From Algoriphagus hitonicola (GTDB taxonomy: Bacteria; Bacteroidota; Bacteroidia; Cytophagales; Cyclobacteriaceae), in NCBI RefSeq assembly GCF_900113375.1, contig NZ_FOPC01000009.1, forward strand, positions 157,049-221,048: 64,000 nt of DNA, in the 5' to 3' direction. Shown piece by piece: positions 54,766 through 63,843 of this stretch (position 1 is the stretch's first letter; each line of letters begins with the position of its first letter). The notes beneath the pieces are model-generated. The model did not search any database. It saw nothing but the letters and a program-made list of their open reading frames with translations, and was not told the DNA's origin. Made by a program: the position numbers and the translations under genes.

Positions 54766-54846
54766 ACTTATAAATGAATTCAATAGCTGGCTTTTCCAAT
54801 TTGAACAATATTGTTGCCACTCTCGAAAGACTGACAAACTGACACT

Positions 54847-55842
54847 TTAATCAGCATGAATTGCCTGCCAAATCAGATCTTTGAGCTTTTCCAAGTTAAA
54901 TTGGGAGACCGAAGAAATAAATATGCCGGGAATGTCTGTCGGTAATTCGGCCTTCATTTCCTCCATCAACTCCTGATCGAGCATGTCTGATTTAGAAACT
55001 GCCAAAATCCGCTTTTTATCTAGAAGTTCGGGATTGTACTTTTCGAGCTCCCCAACGAGGATTTGGTATTGTTTTTTCAAATCGGGGGCATCGGCTGGTA
55101 TGAGAAATAATAAAATAGAGTTTCGCTCAATATGTCTCAAAAACCGAGTCCCAAGACCTTTCCCCTCTGCGGCTCCTTCTATGATTCCAGGAATATCGGC
55201 CATCACGAAGGATTTATCATCTCGGTAGCCCACAACGCCTAAATTCGGTACTAAAGTAGTAAAAGGATAATCCCCGATTTCGGGTCTTGCAGCAGAAATG
55301 GATGCCAATAGGGTTGATTTTCCAGCATTAGGAAAACCAACTAGCCCAACATCCGCCAATAGCTTTAGCTCAAGGATAATCCACTCCTCGATTCCAGATT
55401 CACCGGGTTGGGAAAAATGAGGAGCTTGGTTAGTGGCTGATTTAAAATGATCATTCCCCAATCCTCCCCGACCGCCTTTGGTCAAGATTACCTCCTGTCC
55501 ATCTTGGGTGATTTCACATCTAACTTCTCCGGTTTCGGCATCTTTGGCCACGGTACCCAGTGGCACTTCCAAAATCACATCTTTACCGTCGGCACCGGTT
55601 CTTCTTCCTCCTTCCCCTGACTTACCGGATTCGGCGATGACATGTTTTTTGTATTTCAAATGGAGCAAGGTCCACAACTGGGAACTTCCTCTCAAGATAA
55701 TATGACCGCCCCGACCTCCATCACCTCCGTCAGGCCCTCCTTTTGGGACGTGTTTTTCCCTTCGAAAATGAAGCGATCCAGCCCCTCCAGCTCCTGATCT
55801 GGAGCAAAATTTCACATAATCTATAAAGTTGGAATCTGCCAT
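54847..55842 (-). CDS. obg: Obg-family GTPase (ObgE/CgtA)
   Basis: 331 aa from ATG 55842 ([26 protein letters not shown]). N-terminal glycine-rich Obg fold ([35 protein letters not shown]), then a G domain with [30 protein letters not shown] and a G4 in AVSKSDML. Role in 50S subunit assembly. The longer frame starts at a GTG inside the upstream adk terminator and is rejected. Confidence 0.95.
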   Translation of the reverse strand: MADSNFIDYVKFCSRSGAGGAGSLHFRREKHVPKGGPDGGDGGRGGHIILRGSSQLWTLLHLKYKKHVIAESGKSGEGGRRTGADGKDVILEVPLGTVAKDAETGEVRCEITQDGQEVILTKGGRGGLGNDHFKSATNQAPHFSQPGESGIEEWIILELKLLADVGLVGFPNAGKSTLLASISAARPEIGDYPFTTLVPNLGVVGYRDDKSFVMADIPGIIEGAAEGKGLGTRFLRHIERNSILLFLIPADAPDLKKQYQILVGELEKYNPELLDKKRILAVSKSDMLDQELMEEMKAELPTDIPGIFISSVSQFNLEKLKDLIWQAIHAD

Positions 55843-55854
55843 ATTTTTGAAACT

Positions 55855-55884
55855 AAAAAGGCTAAGCACATCAGCTTAGCCTAG
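55855..55884 (-). terminator. Terminator between adk and obg
   Basis: Minus strand GGCTAAGC and GCTTAGCC form a perfect 8-bp stem with a six-base loop and five T after it. It ends the M42-hpt-adk transcript before obg. Confidence 0.85.
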
Positions 55885-55916
55885 TTTTGAATACAAAATT
55901 AATAAATTAAATAGGA

Positions 55917-56489
55917 TCAGTAGCTATCAATGACTTGTGAGATATCATTGAATATCCCTTCGATTGAACCTACTCCATTAATTTTGGTAAATTTACCTTG
56001 GCTTTCATAGTAAGCAGCCACCGGAAGGGTTTCTTCTAGATATACTTTGATTCTGGTGTTGATTTTTTCTTCATCCTGATCATCGACCCTACCTGAGGTT
56101 TTTCCACGTTCTTTGATCCGCTCTTTTAATTCCTTCTCCGGAACATCAAGTGCAATCATTCCAGAAATACTCATTCCATGTTTTTCAAGCATTTCATCCA
56201 ATGCTTTGGCCTGAGCGGTGGTTCTAGGAAAACCATCAAAGATAAAACCTTTGGTATTTTTTGATTCCGAGATTTTCTCCTCTACCATCCCAATTACCAC
56301 TTCGTCGGGGACTAATCTGCCCTCGTTCATATATTTTTTGGCCAATTCACCTAATGCCGTTCCCTCCCCGAGATGTTTTCTAAAAAGATCTCCTGTAGAT
56401 AGGTGAGTCAAACCGTATTTTTCAATAAGCTTCTCACTTTGAGTGCCTTTTCCTGCACCCGGAGGACCAAATAAGACGATGTTATACAT
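55917..56489 (-). CDS. adk: Adenylate kinase
   Basis: 190 aa, short-LID form. P-loop FGPPGAGKGTQ at 7-17, STGDLFRKHL, GFIFDGFPRTTAQAKALDEML. Interconverts AMP+ATP and 2 ADP. Lies 20 nt after hpt on the same strand. Confidence 0.96.
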   Translation of the reverse strand: MYNIVLFGPPGAGKGTQSEKLIEKYGLTHLSTGDLFRKHLGEGTALGELAKKYMNEGRLVPDEVVIGMVEEKISESKNTKGFIFDGFPRTTAQAKALDEMLEKHGMSISGMIALDVPEKELKERIKERGKTSGRVDDQDEEKINTRIKVYLEETLPVAAYYESQGKFTKINGVGSIEGIFNDISQVIDSY

Positions 56490-56509
56490 GTTCTTTCATT
56501 AAATTTCTT

Positions 56510-57040
56510 TCAGACGAGCTGATAAATATCCGGCAAATTTCTTCCTAAGCCATCGTAATCCAAGCCGTAACCGACGACAAATTTATTGGGAATTTCAAAA
56601 CCCACATAATTAAGTGGGTAATTAAACTGAAAAGCTTCGGGTTTGAAAAGTAAAGTGGCGATCGAAACACTGGAGGGATTATGAGTTTTGATCTCCTTTA
56701 ACAGGTAATTCATACTGATACCCGTGTCTACAATATCTTCAACGACGAGGACATGTTTACCTGAAAGGTCCTCATTTATTTCCATTTTTTTCTCCACTGA
56801 TTCGGTGGACTGGAGACCTTGATAGGATGAAATTCTCATAAAACTCACTTGGGCAGATACGGTAATATGGCGACTAAGATCTGCCAAAAAGATAAAAGCC
56901 CCATTCAAGACTCCTATGATGATCAAATCTTTTCCTTCGAAATCTTCGGAAATTTGAGTACCTAACTGGGTGATCCGGGGTCTGATTTTTTCTTTTGGAA
57001 TATATACTTCAAAAAGTCTTTCCTTTATCTTTTTCTTCAT
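56510..57040 (-). CDS. hpt: Hypoxanthine phosphoribosyltransferase
   Basis: 176 aa. PRPP-binding loop VLVVEDIVDTGISMNYL; flanks DLIIIGVLNGAFIFLADL and NYVGFEIPNKFVVGYGLDY are typical of purine PRTases. Salvages hypoxanthine/guanine. Starts 1 nt after the M42 peptidase stop. Confidence 0.94.
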   Translation of the reverse strand: MKKKIKERLFEVYIPKEKIRPRITQLGTQISEDFEGKDLIIIGVLNGAFIFLADLSRHITVSAQVSFMRISSYQGLQSTESVEKKMEINEDLSGKHVLVVEDIVDTGISMNYLLKEIKTHNPSSVSIATLLFKPEAFQFNYPLNYVGFEIPNKFVVGYGLDYDGLGRNLPDIYQLV

Positions 57041-57041
57041 T

Positions 57042-57950
57042 TCACAGATTTTGTATGAGAAAACGGTGCATTTGAATCATTGCATCAAGATCAACCAACG
57101 CTACCTTTTCATCGGGAGAGTGTACATGATCTTCTGGTGCACCGACAAAACACCAATCAATGGCATAGGGGGAAAACTGAACCTCTCTACCATCACTTCC
57201 GCCGTAGGCTTCCACTTCTAGCTGAAAGGGGATTTTACTTTGATCAGCCAAGTTAATGATTTGGTCCAAAAATCTTTTTCTGGGGATAAATTTATCCCGA
57301 ATAGAAATGGCAACACCTTTTCCAGCCTCCACACCTTCGGTGACCCAAGTAATATCGGAAATTATGGCTTGCTTGATTGGCTGATTTTCTTGGATAAATT
57401 TCAATAAGAAAGGCATGCTTCCCCCGCCATGTTCTTCATAGGTAGAAAAAACCACCCAACCATCTTTTAACTCTTCGCAAACCTTCAATGCAGAATAAAT
57501 CCCAAGCCGATTATCCAAATAGGCAGCTTGAATAAATTGATCGTCGATGCGGATATTCTGTTCAAAGGCCAACCGGGTTCCACGGTCAATTTTTCTTGGG
57601 AAATCGTGAAAAATTAAATCTTCCTGAATTTTCAGCTTACATCTGATCTCTCCTAGACTATCCCGTCCCACTAAGATACAATCCTCAATTAATTCAGGCC
57701 CACCGACAGGAATCAACTGATTATCATACCTTACCATAAAACCAATAGTATCTATATGAGCGAATAATCCTGTTCTCGGATTTCCAAATTTCAGGAGAAT
57801 ACAATCGTGGAATTCGTCTCCCCAGAAAACTTCGGGTAAAACATTCCATGTACTTTTCCGTTTGAAAATGTATTGGATTAAAAAGTCACGGATATGAAAT
57901 TCTTCTCCCGAAACCCCGAATTGATTCAGTAAATCAAACAATAATTTCAT
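57042..57950 (-). CDS. M42-type metallopeptidase (aminopeptidase-like)
   Basis: 302 aa. Metal ligands are visible in order: His in FAHIDTIG, Asp in AAYLDNRLG, the Glu pair in STYEEHGGGS, Asp in ISDITW and His in DHVHSPDE. This is the dinuclear zinc scheme of M42/M28-like peptidases. The protein is a little shorter than typical M42 enzymes (about 340-360 aa), so substrate scope is uncertain. Heads the hpt-adk transcript. Confidence 0.85.
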   Translation of the reverse strand: MKLLFDLLNQFGVSGEEFHIRDFLIQYIFKRKSTWNVLPEVFWGDEFHDCILLKFGNPRTGLFAHIDTIGFMVRYDNQLIPVGGPELIEDCILVGRDSLGEIRCKLKIQEDLIFHDFPRKIDRGTRLAFEQNIRIDDQFIQAAYLDNRLGIYSALKVCEELKDGWVVFSTYEEHGGGSMPFLLKFIQENQPIKQAIISDITWVTEGVEAGKGVAISIRDKFIPRKRFLDQIINLADQSKIPFQLEVEAYGGSDGREVQFSPYAIDWCFVGAPEDHVHSPDEKVALVDLDAMIQMHRFLIQNL

Positions 57951-58019
57951 TTTGGCATCAATTATGTTATTAAAATTTTGTTAATTGCTTGCTAATCGGG
58001 AATAAATTTAATTGATCAA

Positions 58020-58048
58020 TTGTCAATTAAATAATTTATCTAGATTTG
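58020..58048 (+). promoter_or_regulatory. Distal promoter of the first OmpA gene
   Basis: -33 TTG at 58020-58022, 18 bases, -7 TAGATTTG at 58041-58048. Confidence 0.6.
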
Positions 58049-58074
58049 TATTAACTTAAAAGTTTATAAATTTG
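58046..58074 (+). promoter_or_regulatory. Proximal promoter of the first OmpA gene
   Basis: -33 TTG at 58046-58048, 18 bases, -7 TAAATTTG at 58067-58074. Its -33 is the end of the distal promoter's -7, so the two promoters overlap in tandem. Confidence 0.6.
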
Positions 58075-58122
58075 TAACTCACATCAATCAAACACTTAAA
58101 ATTTGAACAAAAATTTTTTGTT

Positions 58123-59406
58123 ATGAAAAAACTAATACTCTCAACACTTATGGCAGGAGCCTTAGCCCTCGGCGCTAACGCTCAGGACTATGACAAATGG
58201 TCTCTCGAATTGAATGGCGGTTTTAATAAACCGATGGCTCCTCTGGCGCCTCCATTCTTATCACCAACATTGAATATTGGTCACGTGGACTTCGGTGTTC
58301 GTTACATGTTCAATGAAAAATTCGGGGCCAAGCTAGATTTTGGATTTGGATCATTTAAAGAGGCTGGGGGAGATTCCCAAAGTCCTGCTTTTGATACCAA
58401 ATACAACAGACTTAATCTTCAAGGGGTAGCCAACCTTGGTAGAGTTCTTAATTTCGAATCTTTCAGCAGATCTTTTGGGATGTTGTTACATGGTGGAGCC
58501 GGTATTGGACTGGTAAATCCTGAACTTAACACCTACAATGATTTTGATGACAATGTTTACACATTGATTTTCGGAATTACTCCTCAATTAAAGCTTTCGA
58601 ACAACATCGCTTTAGTTGGAGACATTTCCACGATCTTGAATGGACGACAGACTGTTACATTCGACGGAGACGGTGTAATCAGACCCAGCACTACCAATGG
58701 ATTCTACGGAGCTAATGGTACTTGGTGGACTGGTACAATTGGCTTAAATTTCTACCTTGGTTCTGCTGAAGAGCACGCCGATTGGTATATTGAAGCTGAC
58801 AAGTATGCTACTAAAGAAGAGCTAGCGTCTCAAATCAACGGAATCAAAGACATGTTGAAAGATTCTGATGGTGATGGTGTTCCTGATTATTTGGATAAAG
58901 AGCCTAATACTCCAGCTGGAGCTCGTGTAAATTCTTCGGGATCTACTCTTGATTCAGACGGTGATGGCACACCTGATCACGTAGATGAGTGTCCATTCAT
59001 GCCAGGTCCTGCGTCAACTAATGGTTGTCCTGTAGAGGAAGAAGTTGAAGAGGTAGATTATTTCAAGCAAGCTATCAATGATGGATATGTGAATGTTTAC
59101 TTCGCTTTCGATAGTGATAAGCCACTAGGGTACTCAACAAGTGCAGCAAATTATGTCGCCAACTTCTTGAAAAGAAATCCAGGTGTAAATGTAGAAGTTA
59201 AAGGTTATGCTGACGAACTAGGTCCAGAAGACTACAACATGGAATTGTCTGAGAGCAGAGCAAAATCCGTTTATGATTTACTAGTAGCTGCTGGAGTAGA
59301 TGGATCCAGACTATCTTACCAAGGATATGGTGAGGATACAAGTGTAGACAAGTCATCTGCTGATGCCAGACAAATGGCTAGAAGAGCAAGCTTTGAAGTA
59401 AAATAA
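58123..59406 (+). CDS. OmpA-family outer membrane protein with TSP3 calcium repeats (copy 1)
   Basis: 427 aa. Signal peptide MKKLILSTLMAGALALGANAQ; N-terminal beta-barrel to about residue 220; then two thrombospondin-type-3 Asp-rich calcium-binding repeats (DSDGDGVPDYLDKEPNTP and DSDGDGTPDHVDECPFMPG); and a C-terminal OmpA domain that binds peptidoglycan (FAFDSDKPLGYSTSAANYVANFL, VEVKGYADELGPEDYNMELSESRAKSVYDLL). Double promoter and strong terminator suggest high expression. A second copy follows. Confidence 0.93.
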   Translation: MKKLILSTLMAGALALGANAQDYDKWSLELNGGFNKPMAPLAPPFLSPTLNIGHVDFGVRYMFNEKFGAKLDFGFGSFKEAGGDSQSPAFDTKYNRLNLQGVANLGRVLNFESFSRSFGMLLHGGAGIGLVNPELNTYNDFDDNVYTLIFGITPQLKLSNNIALVGDISTILNGRQTVTFDGDGVIRPSTTNGFYGANGTWWTGTIGLNFYLGSAEEHADWYIEADKYATKEELASQINGIKDMLKDSDGDGVPDYLDKEPNTPAGARVNSSGSTLDSDGDGTPDHVDECPFMPGPASTNGCPVEEEVEEVDYFKQAINDGYVNVYFAFDSDKPLGYSTSAANYVANFLKRNPGVNVEVKGYADELGPEDYNMELSESRAKSVYDLLVAAGVDGSRLSYQGYGEDTSVDKSSADARQMARRASFEVK

Positions 59407-59427
59407 TAATTCATTTCAATATGAGTG

Positions 59428-59461
59428 AAGCCTGTCCTACTTTAGGACAGGCTTTTTTTTA
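59428..59461 (+). terminator. Terminator of OmpA copy 1
   Basis: AAGCCTGTCCT pairs with AGGACAGGCTT around a five-base loop, followed by eight or more T. Confidence 0.92.
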
Positions 59462-59491
59462 TACTCAAATCGAGAATTCATGATTATTCTA

Positions 59492-59499
59492 TACCTTTG
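59492..59499 (+). promoter_or_regulatory. -7 promoter element for OmpA copy 2
   Basis: TACCTTTG, 24 nt before the ATG at 59523. No matching -33 TTG. Confidence 0.45.
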
Positions 59500-59522
59500 G
59501 GCACACCCTAAGAATAGATTAA

Positions 59523-60824
59523 ATGAAAAAACTTCTTGTTATTTTGGCTTTGGTCGGAGCAGTGAGTTCGGCTAATGCCCAGAAAGAATTCAACAGATGG
59601 TCTTTGGAAATTAATAGTGGATTTAATAAACCAATGGGACCATTAACCCCAGGGTTTCTCTCACCTACCTTAAATATTGGGCACGTGGATTTTGGAACAC
59701 GTTACATGTTCAATGAATACTTTGGGATAAAAGGAGATATAGGATTTGGCAACTTCAATGAAGCGGGAGGTGATTCCAATAGCCCATCCTTTTCAACCAA
59801 CTATTCCAGAATTAATTTACAAGGCATAGCCAATATTGGTAGGTTATTGAATTTTCAAAATATATCACCAAAACTTACAATTCTAGGTCATTTCGGTACT
59901 GGAGGCGGTAGAATGAAATTCGAAGAAAGCATTATAACCAACACTGAATATGATTATCATTACAATTTCATTACTGGGATTAGCCCACAGTACTTGATTT
60001 CAAACCGAGTAGCAATGAAAGCTGATATAAGCGTGATAATCAATGGTCGTCAAACTTATACCTTTGATGGAAATCAATATAATGCCCCATATCCAATCAC
60101 AACTCCAAACAGTAATCCTTTTGTCCACGCCACCGGAACCTGGTGGACAGGTACGCTGGGTTTAAGCTTTTACTTAGGCAAACATGACCAACACGCCGAC
60201 TGGTATTTAGCCCCAGACATTTATGTGACAAAAGATGAATTGCAATCCCAAATCGGTGAAATTAAGGATATGCTGAAAGATTCTGATGGAGATGGAATTC
60301 CTGATTATTTAGATAAAGAACCAAACACACCGGCTGATGCACGGGTAAATTCCCAAGGCACCACCTTAGACTCTGATAAAGATGGGACTCCAGATCACCT
60401 TGACAAATGTCCCTTTATCCCTGGACCCAGCACTACTGATGGATGCCCTGTCGAAGAGGCAATAAATGAGGTTGATTATCTAAAAAAAGCAATTAATGAC
60501 CAATATTTGAATGTGTATTTTTCCTTTGACTCTTCAAAGCCTTTAAATTATTCAATTTCGAGCGTTCAATTCATCTCAAACTTTTTAAAAAGGAATCCTG
60601 ACGTCAATATAAAAATCAAAGGATATGCAGACGAACTCGGAGGAGAAGACTACAATTTGATGCTTTCTGAAAAAAGAGCAATGGCCGTTTATCAACTCCT
60701 GAAGGATTCAGGAATCAATGAAAGTCGATTGTCGTTTAAAGGTTATGGAGAAGATACCAGCGTAGACAAATCTTCTTCAGATGCTAGAAAAATGGCACGA
60801 AGAGTAAGTTTTGAAGTTCAATAA
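59523..60824 (+). CDS. OmpA-family outer membrane protein with TSP3 calcium repeats (copy 2)
   Basis: 433 aa. A tandem paralogue of copy 1: same signal peptide type (ending SANAQ), a barrel with the shared GHVDFGTRYMFNEYFG motif, TSP3 repeats DSDGDGIPDYLDKEPNTP and DSDKDGTPDHLDKCPFIPG, and the same OmpA domain (IKIKGYADELGGEDYNLMLSEKRAMAVYQLL). Barrel loops differ most (YPITTPNSNPFVHATG in place of a shorter loop). Own -7 element and own terminator, so the two are separately transcribed. Confidence 0.93.
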   Translation: MKKLLVILALVGAVSSANAQKEFNRWSLEINSGFNKPMGPLTPGFLSPTLNIGHVDFGTRYMFNEYFGIKGDIGFGNFNEAGGDSNSPSFSTNYSRINLQGIANIGRLLNFQNISPKLTILGHFGTGGGRMKFEESIITNTEYDYHYNFITGISPQYLISNRVAMKADISVIINGRQTYTFDGNQYNAPYPITTPNSNPFVHATGTWWTGTLGLSFYLGKHDQHADWYLAPDIYVTKDELQSQIGEIKDMLKDSDGDGIPDYLDKEPNTPADARVNSQGTTLDSDKDGTPDHLDKCPFIPGPSTTDGCPVEEAINEVDYLKKAINDQYLNVYFSFDSSKPLNYSISSVQFISNFLKRNPDVNIKIKGYADELGGEDYNLMLSEKRAMAVYQLLKDSGINESRLSFKGYGEDTSVDKSSSDARKMARRVSFEVQ

Positions 60825-60847
60825 TTAAGTGAGCTAAAATTAATTCA

Positions 60848-60877
60848 AACCCGGTTTCAAACGAAGCCGGGTTTTTT
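60848..60877 (+). terminator. Terminator of OmpA copy 2
   Basis: AACCCGGTTTC pairs with GAAGCCGGGTT (one G-T pair), followed by a T run. Confidence 0.88.
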
Positions 60878-60893
60878 CTATTAAATTCGAACT

Positions 60894-61550
60894 ATGTTTA
60901 TTCTTGACCAAATCCCTTCCGTAGCCAATCAATTTATGGCTGAAATGCGAGATAAAGCAATTCAAAAAGATCGTATGAGGTTTAGATCAAATCTTACTCG
61001 GCTAGGGGAAATATTAGCCTATGAAATCTCAAAATCCCTAAGTTTTCAATCCCGAACAGTAGTGACCCAATTGGGCCAAGCAAAAATTAAAGTGCCCAAT
61101 GAAGAACTCGTGATTATTTCTGTTTTGAGAGCTTCACTGCCTTTTTATCAAGGGTTTCTTAATTTTTTTGATCATGCAGAAAGCGGGTTTATTGGTGCCT
61201 TTAGAGAAGAAAATGAAAATTCGAGTGGAGATGAGGACATCCACATAAGACTAAGCTACCTCGCCTGCCCATCAATAGAAAATAAGACGGTTATTTTAGC
61301 CGATCCTATGTTGGCTACTGGAAAGTCATTTATAAAATCAATTCAGAAATTGCAGGCCCATGGCAGCCCGAAATTCATTCATATTGCTGCTGCATTTGCA
61401 GCCCCCGAGGGAATAGATCATATTAAAGCTAATTTGGACATTCCGTTTGAATTTTGGCTGGGTGCCTTAGACGAGGGTTTAAACGACTTATCATACATCG
61501 TTCCGGGGCTTGGAGATGCGGGTGACTTAGCATTCGGTACTAAACTTTAA
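60894..61550 (+). CDS. upp: Uracil phosphoribosyltransferase
   Basis: 218 aa. Converts uracil and PRPP to UMP. PRPP loop VILADPMLATGKSF; uracil-binding tail region YIVPGLGDAGDLAFGTKL. Slightly longer than the usual 208-210 aa at the N-terminus. Two nt before the next gene. Confidence 0.93.
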   Translation: MFILDQIPSVANQFMAEMRDKAIQKDRMRFRSNLTRLGEILAYEISKSLSFQSRTVVTQLGQAKIKVPNEELVIISVLRASLPFYQGFLNFFDHAESGFIGAFREENENSSGDEDIHIRLSYLACPSIENKTVILADPMLATGKSFIKSIQKLQAHGSPKFIHIAAAFAAPEGIDHIKANLDIPFEFWLGALDEGLNDLSYIVPGLGDAGDLAFGTKL

Positions 61551-61552
61551 CT

Positions 61553-62491
61553 ATGATTCCATATATTTTTCTAGTTATAGGCCTAGCTACTCTTCTCTTA
61601 GGTGGGAAATTTCTGGTAGACGGAGCCTCTGCAATTGCTGTTAAACTTGGGATGTCGGCGGGGCTTATTGGTCTTACGATTGTCGCCTTTGGGACCTCGG
61701 CCCCAGAACTTATTGTCAGTGTCAATGCTGCCATTAAAGGAAATAGTGACATTTCAATTGGAAATGTAATCGGTTCAAATATTGCAAATATCGGTTTAGT
61801 TTTAGGGATAAGTGGTCTTTTTTATCCCATTATGATTAAAAGGACTCATTTACGTTTTGACTATCCTGTAACCCTTTTGGTAACAATCCTTTTCTTTGGA
61901 CTTGCACTCAATGGTATGCTGGGATTTTGGGAAGGAATAATTCTTATCAGCCTTTTCATTCTTTTCAATGTATATTTATTTAGAGGAAGCAATGCCTATT
62001 TTTTAGAATCAGTGGAAGGTGTAGAAGAAGTCGAGCAAGTAAAAGATTACAGTTGGACCAAGGCCGTCACTTTATTTCTTGGAGGAATTGTCGGTCTTTA
62101 TTTTGGTTCCGAACTTTTAGTGTCTAATGCAGTAAATATCTCCAGAACTTTCGGCGTATCCGAAAGAGTAATCGGTGTCACCATAATTGCTATTGGTACA
62201 AGTCTCCCTGAGTTAATTACCTCAATTATGGCCGCAATCTCCAAAAAAACGGACTTAGCTATTGGAAATATATTAGGCAGTAACATCATGAATATTCTTT
62301 CAATTATCGGAATTACGGCCCTGATAAATCCTATTAATATTTCCCGGGCTTTTATTGAGTTTGATTTTATTTGGATGACGGGGATTACCATTTTACTTTT
62401 CCCCTTAATGAAATCAAAGCTTCAAATTTCCAAAATTGAAGGTAGTATTCTCCTAGTTACTTATTTGGTTTATCTAGGCATGTTACTATGA
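61553..62491 (+). CDS. CaCA-family Na+/Ca2+ antiporter (YrbG-like)
   Basis: 312 aa with about ten membrane spans. The two inverted alpha-repeats are clear: GTSAPELIVSVNAAIKGNSDISIGNVIGSNIANI (near 43-77) and GTSLPELITSIMAAISKKTDLAIGNILGSNIMNI (near 215-248), with the ion-coordinating Glu and Asn residues. Ion selectivity (Ca2+, Na+ or H+) is not decided by sequence. Overlaps the next gene by 4 nt. Confidence 0.93.
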   Translation: MIPYIFLVIGLATLLLGGKFLVDGASAIAVKLGMSAGLIGLTIVAFGTSAPELIVSVNAAIKGNSDISIGNVIGSNIANIGLVLGISGLFYPIMIKRTHLRFDYPVTLLVTILFFGLALNGMLGFWEGIILISLFILFNVYLFRGSNAYFLESVEGVEEVEQVKDYSWTKAVTLFLGGIVGLYFGSELLVSNAVNISRTFGVSERVIGVTIIAIGTSLPELITSIMAAISKKTDLAIGNILGSNIMNILSIIGITALINPINISRAFIEFDFIWMTGITILLFPLMKSKLQISKIEGSILLVTYLVYLGMLL

Positions 62492-62946
62492 ATGATTCAC
62501 TGATTACTCTATTTGGCATATACTTCCTGTCCTATTTCAAGTTCATCGCTGGACCTGTTTTGGGTCATGCAGCAGGGTATAGCTCCTTAAAAGTCATCTT
62601 GATTACTGTTGCCGGCATGATGTCAAGTGTTATAATTTTTGCAAATCTTGGAAGGAAAATAAAAGCCTTTATTACTCTTAAGTCCACTAAAAAAAGAGTC
62701 GTTTTTTCTAAGAAAAACAGAAGAATCGTTCAAATCTGGAAAAAATATGGAGAAATAGGTATTGCATTTCTCACCCCTTTACTATTAACTCCAATAGGTG
62801 GTACTTTAATTTTGGTTTCTTTTGGCACCAAAAAGAGGAAAATAATTTTTCACATGCTCTGGAGCGCTATCTTATGGGCAATATTTTTCAGTCTAAGCAT
62901 AGAAAAAATCATAAGTATTCCATTCTTTAAATCACTGCTCACCTGA
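62488..62946 (+). CDS. Small membrane protein, unknown function
   Basis: 152 aa, four membrane spans (about 5-25, 34-54, 95-118 and 128-146) and a basic loop FITLKSTKKRVVFSKKNRRIV. Its start overlaps the antiporter gene by 4 nt (ATGA), so it is cotranslated. It faintly resembles VTT/SNARE-associated or small multidrug-export-like proteins (LLTPIGGTLILVSFGTKKR) but no firm family call. The stop overlaps the convergent sdaA by 15 nt. Confidence 0.7.
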   Translation: MNDSLITLFGIYFLSYFKFIAGPVLGHAAGYSSLKVILITVAGMMSSVIIFANLGRKIKAFITLKSTKKRVVFSKKNRRIVQIWKKYGEIGIAFLTPLLLTPIGGTLILVSFGTKKRKIIFHMLWSAILWAIFFSLSIEKIISIPFFKSLLT

Positions 62947-63843
62947 TTCATTATCAGGTAAAATCTCAATATCGCGAATCAGTATTTTTTCTGAAATAGC
63001 CTGACCCGTCAAGGTGGCAGCCAAACCACCAAGAGCGGTCTCTTTGTATCTACTTTCCATAGAAGCACCGATTTCCCCCATTGCCTCTATGCATTCATCA
63101 ACAGGGATCACTGAGCCAACCTGAGCAAGAGCAATTTGAGCTGAACTGAAGGCAATACTAGCGGCACTTGCGTTTCTCACCACACATGGCACTTCTACTA
63201 AACCAGCAACGGGGTCACAGACCAAACCAAGCATACACTGTATGGTAATGGCAACGGCATTAAAAACTTGCTCAATCGACCCTCCCAAACAAAAGACAAT
63301 GGCTCCAGATGCCATGGCTGCAGCTGAACCCGTCTCCGCTTGACAGCCACCCACTGCACCCGCCAAACTGGCCTTTTGCTCGATGATCAGTGCTATTCCC
63401 GCTCCGACCAACAAACCTTCAATAATTTTATCATCCGAAAGTTGATGAATTTCTTGTAGAGTTACCATAGTTCCGGGAAGAATCCCTGATGCCCCTGCGG
63501 TAGGGGCTGCCACTACTCTTCCCATACAGGAATTAACCTCCTTTGCCGCCAGTGCTCTTGAAATCAATCGCTGGAATTCGGGTGATAAAACTGGTAATGG
63601 ATAATTAAAAACCTTCTTTGCGCCATTATCGATCATTCCTGATCGAGATTTCATTTCTTTGGTAAGCCCAGTTTCCACTGCGTCCTTCATGACCGAATAG
63701 GCTCTTAACATTCCCTCTTGAATTGATTGGGGAGTAGCATTTTTTTGTTCGCATTCATATTCGATGACCGAATCGGGCAAACTCATTGATTTAGCTTCAC
63801 AATACAGTTTCCAATCTTTGAAACCTTCAAATAAATAACACAT
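62932..63843 (-). CDS. sdaAA: L-serine dehydratase, iron-sulfur-dependent, alpha subunit
   Basis: 303 aa from ATG 63843 (MCYLFEGFKDWKLYCEAKS). The SDH-alpha domain includes VNSCMGRVVAAPTAGASGILPG, GAVGGCQAETGSAAAMASGA and LGLVCDPVAGLVEVPCVVRN, with the cluster cysteines. It turns L-serine into pyruvate and ammonia. Single-chain enzymes also have an N-terminal beta domain; here only the alpha part is encoded, so a separate beta gene is expected, possibly beyond the window. Upstream in-frame extension to 63906 is rejected. Confidence 0.9.
   Translation of the reverse strand: MCYLFEGFKDWKLYCEAKSMSLPDSVIEYECEQKNATPQSIQEGMLRAYSVMKDAVETGLTKEMKSRSGMIDNGAKKVFNYPLPVLSPEFQRLISRALAAKEVNSCMGRVVAAPTAGASGILPGTMVTLQEIHQLSDDKIIEGLLVGAGIALIIEQKASLAGAVGGCQAETGSAAAMASGAIVFCLGGSIEQVFNAVAITIQCMLGLVCDPVAGLVEVPCVVRNASAASIAFSSAQIALAQVGSVIPVDECIEAMGEIGASMESRYKETALGGLAATLTGQAISEKILIRDIEILPDNESGEQ

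Noticed and set aside
54766..54846. CIRCE heat-shock operator upstream of grpE
   Set aside because: No TTAGCACTC-N9-GAGTGCTAA inverted repeat is present in the gap.
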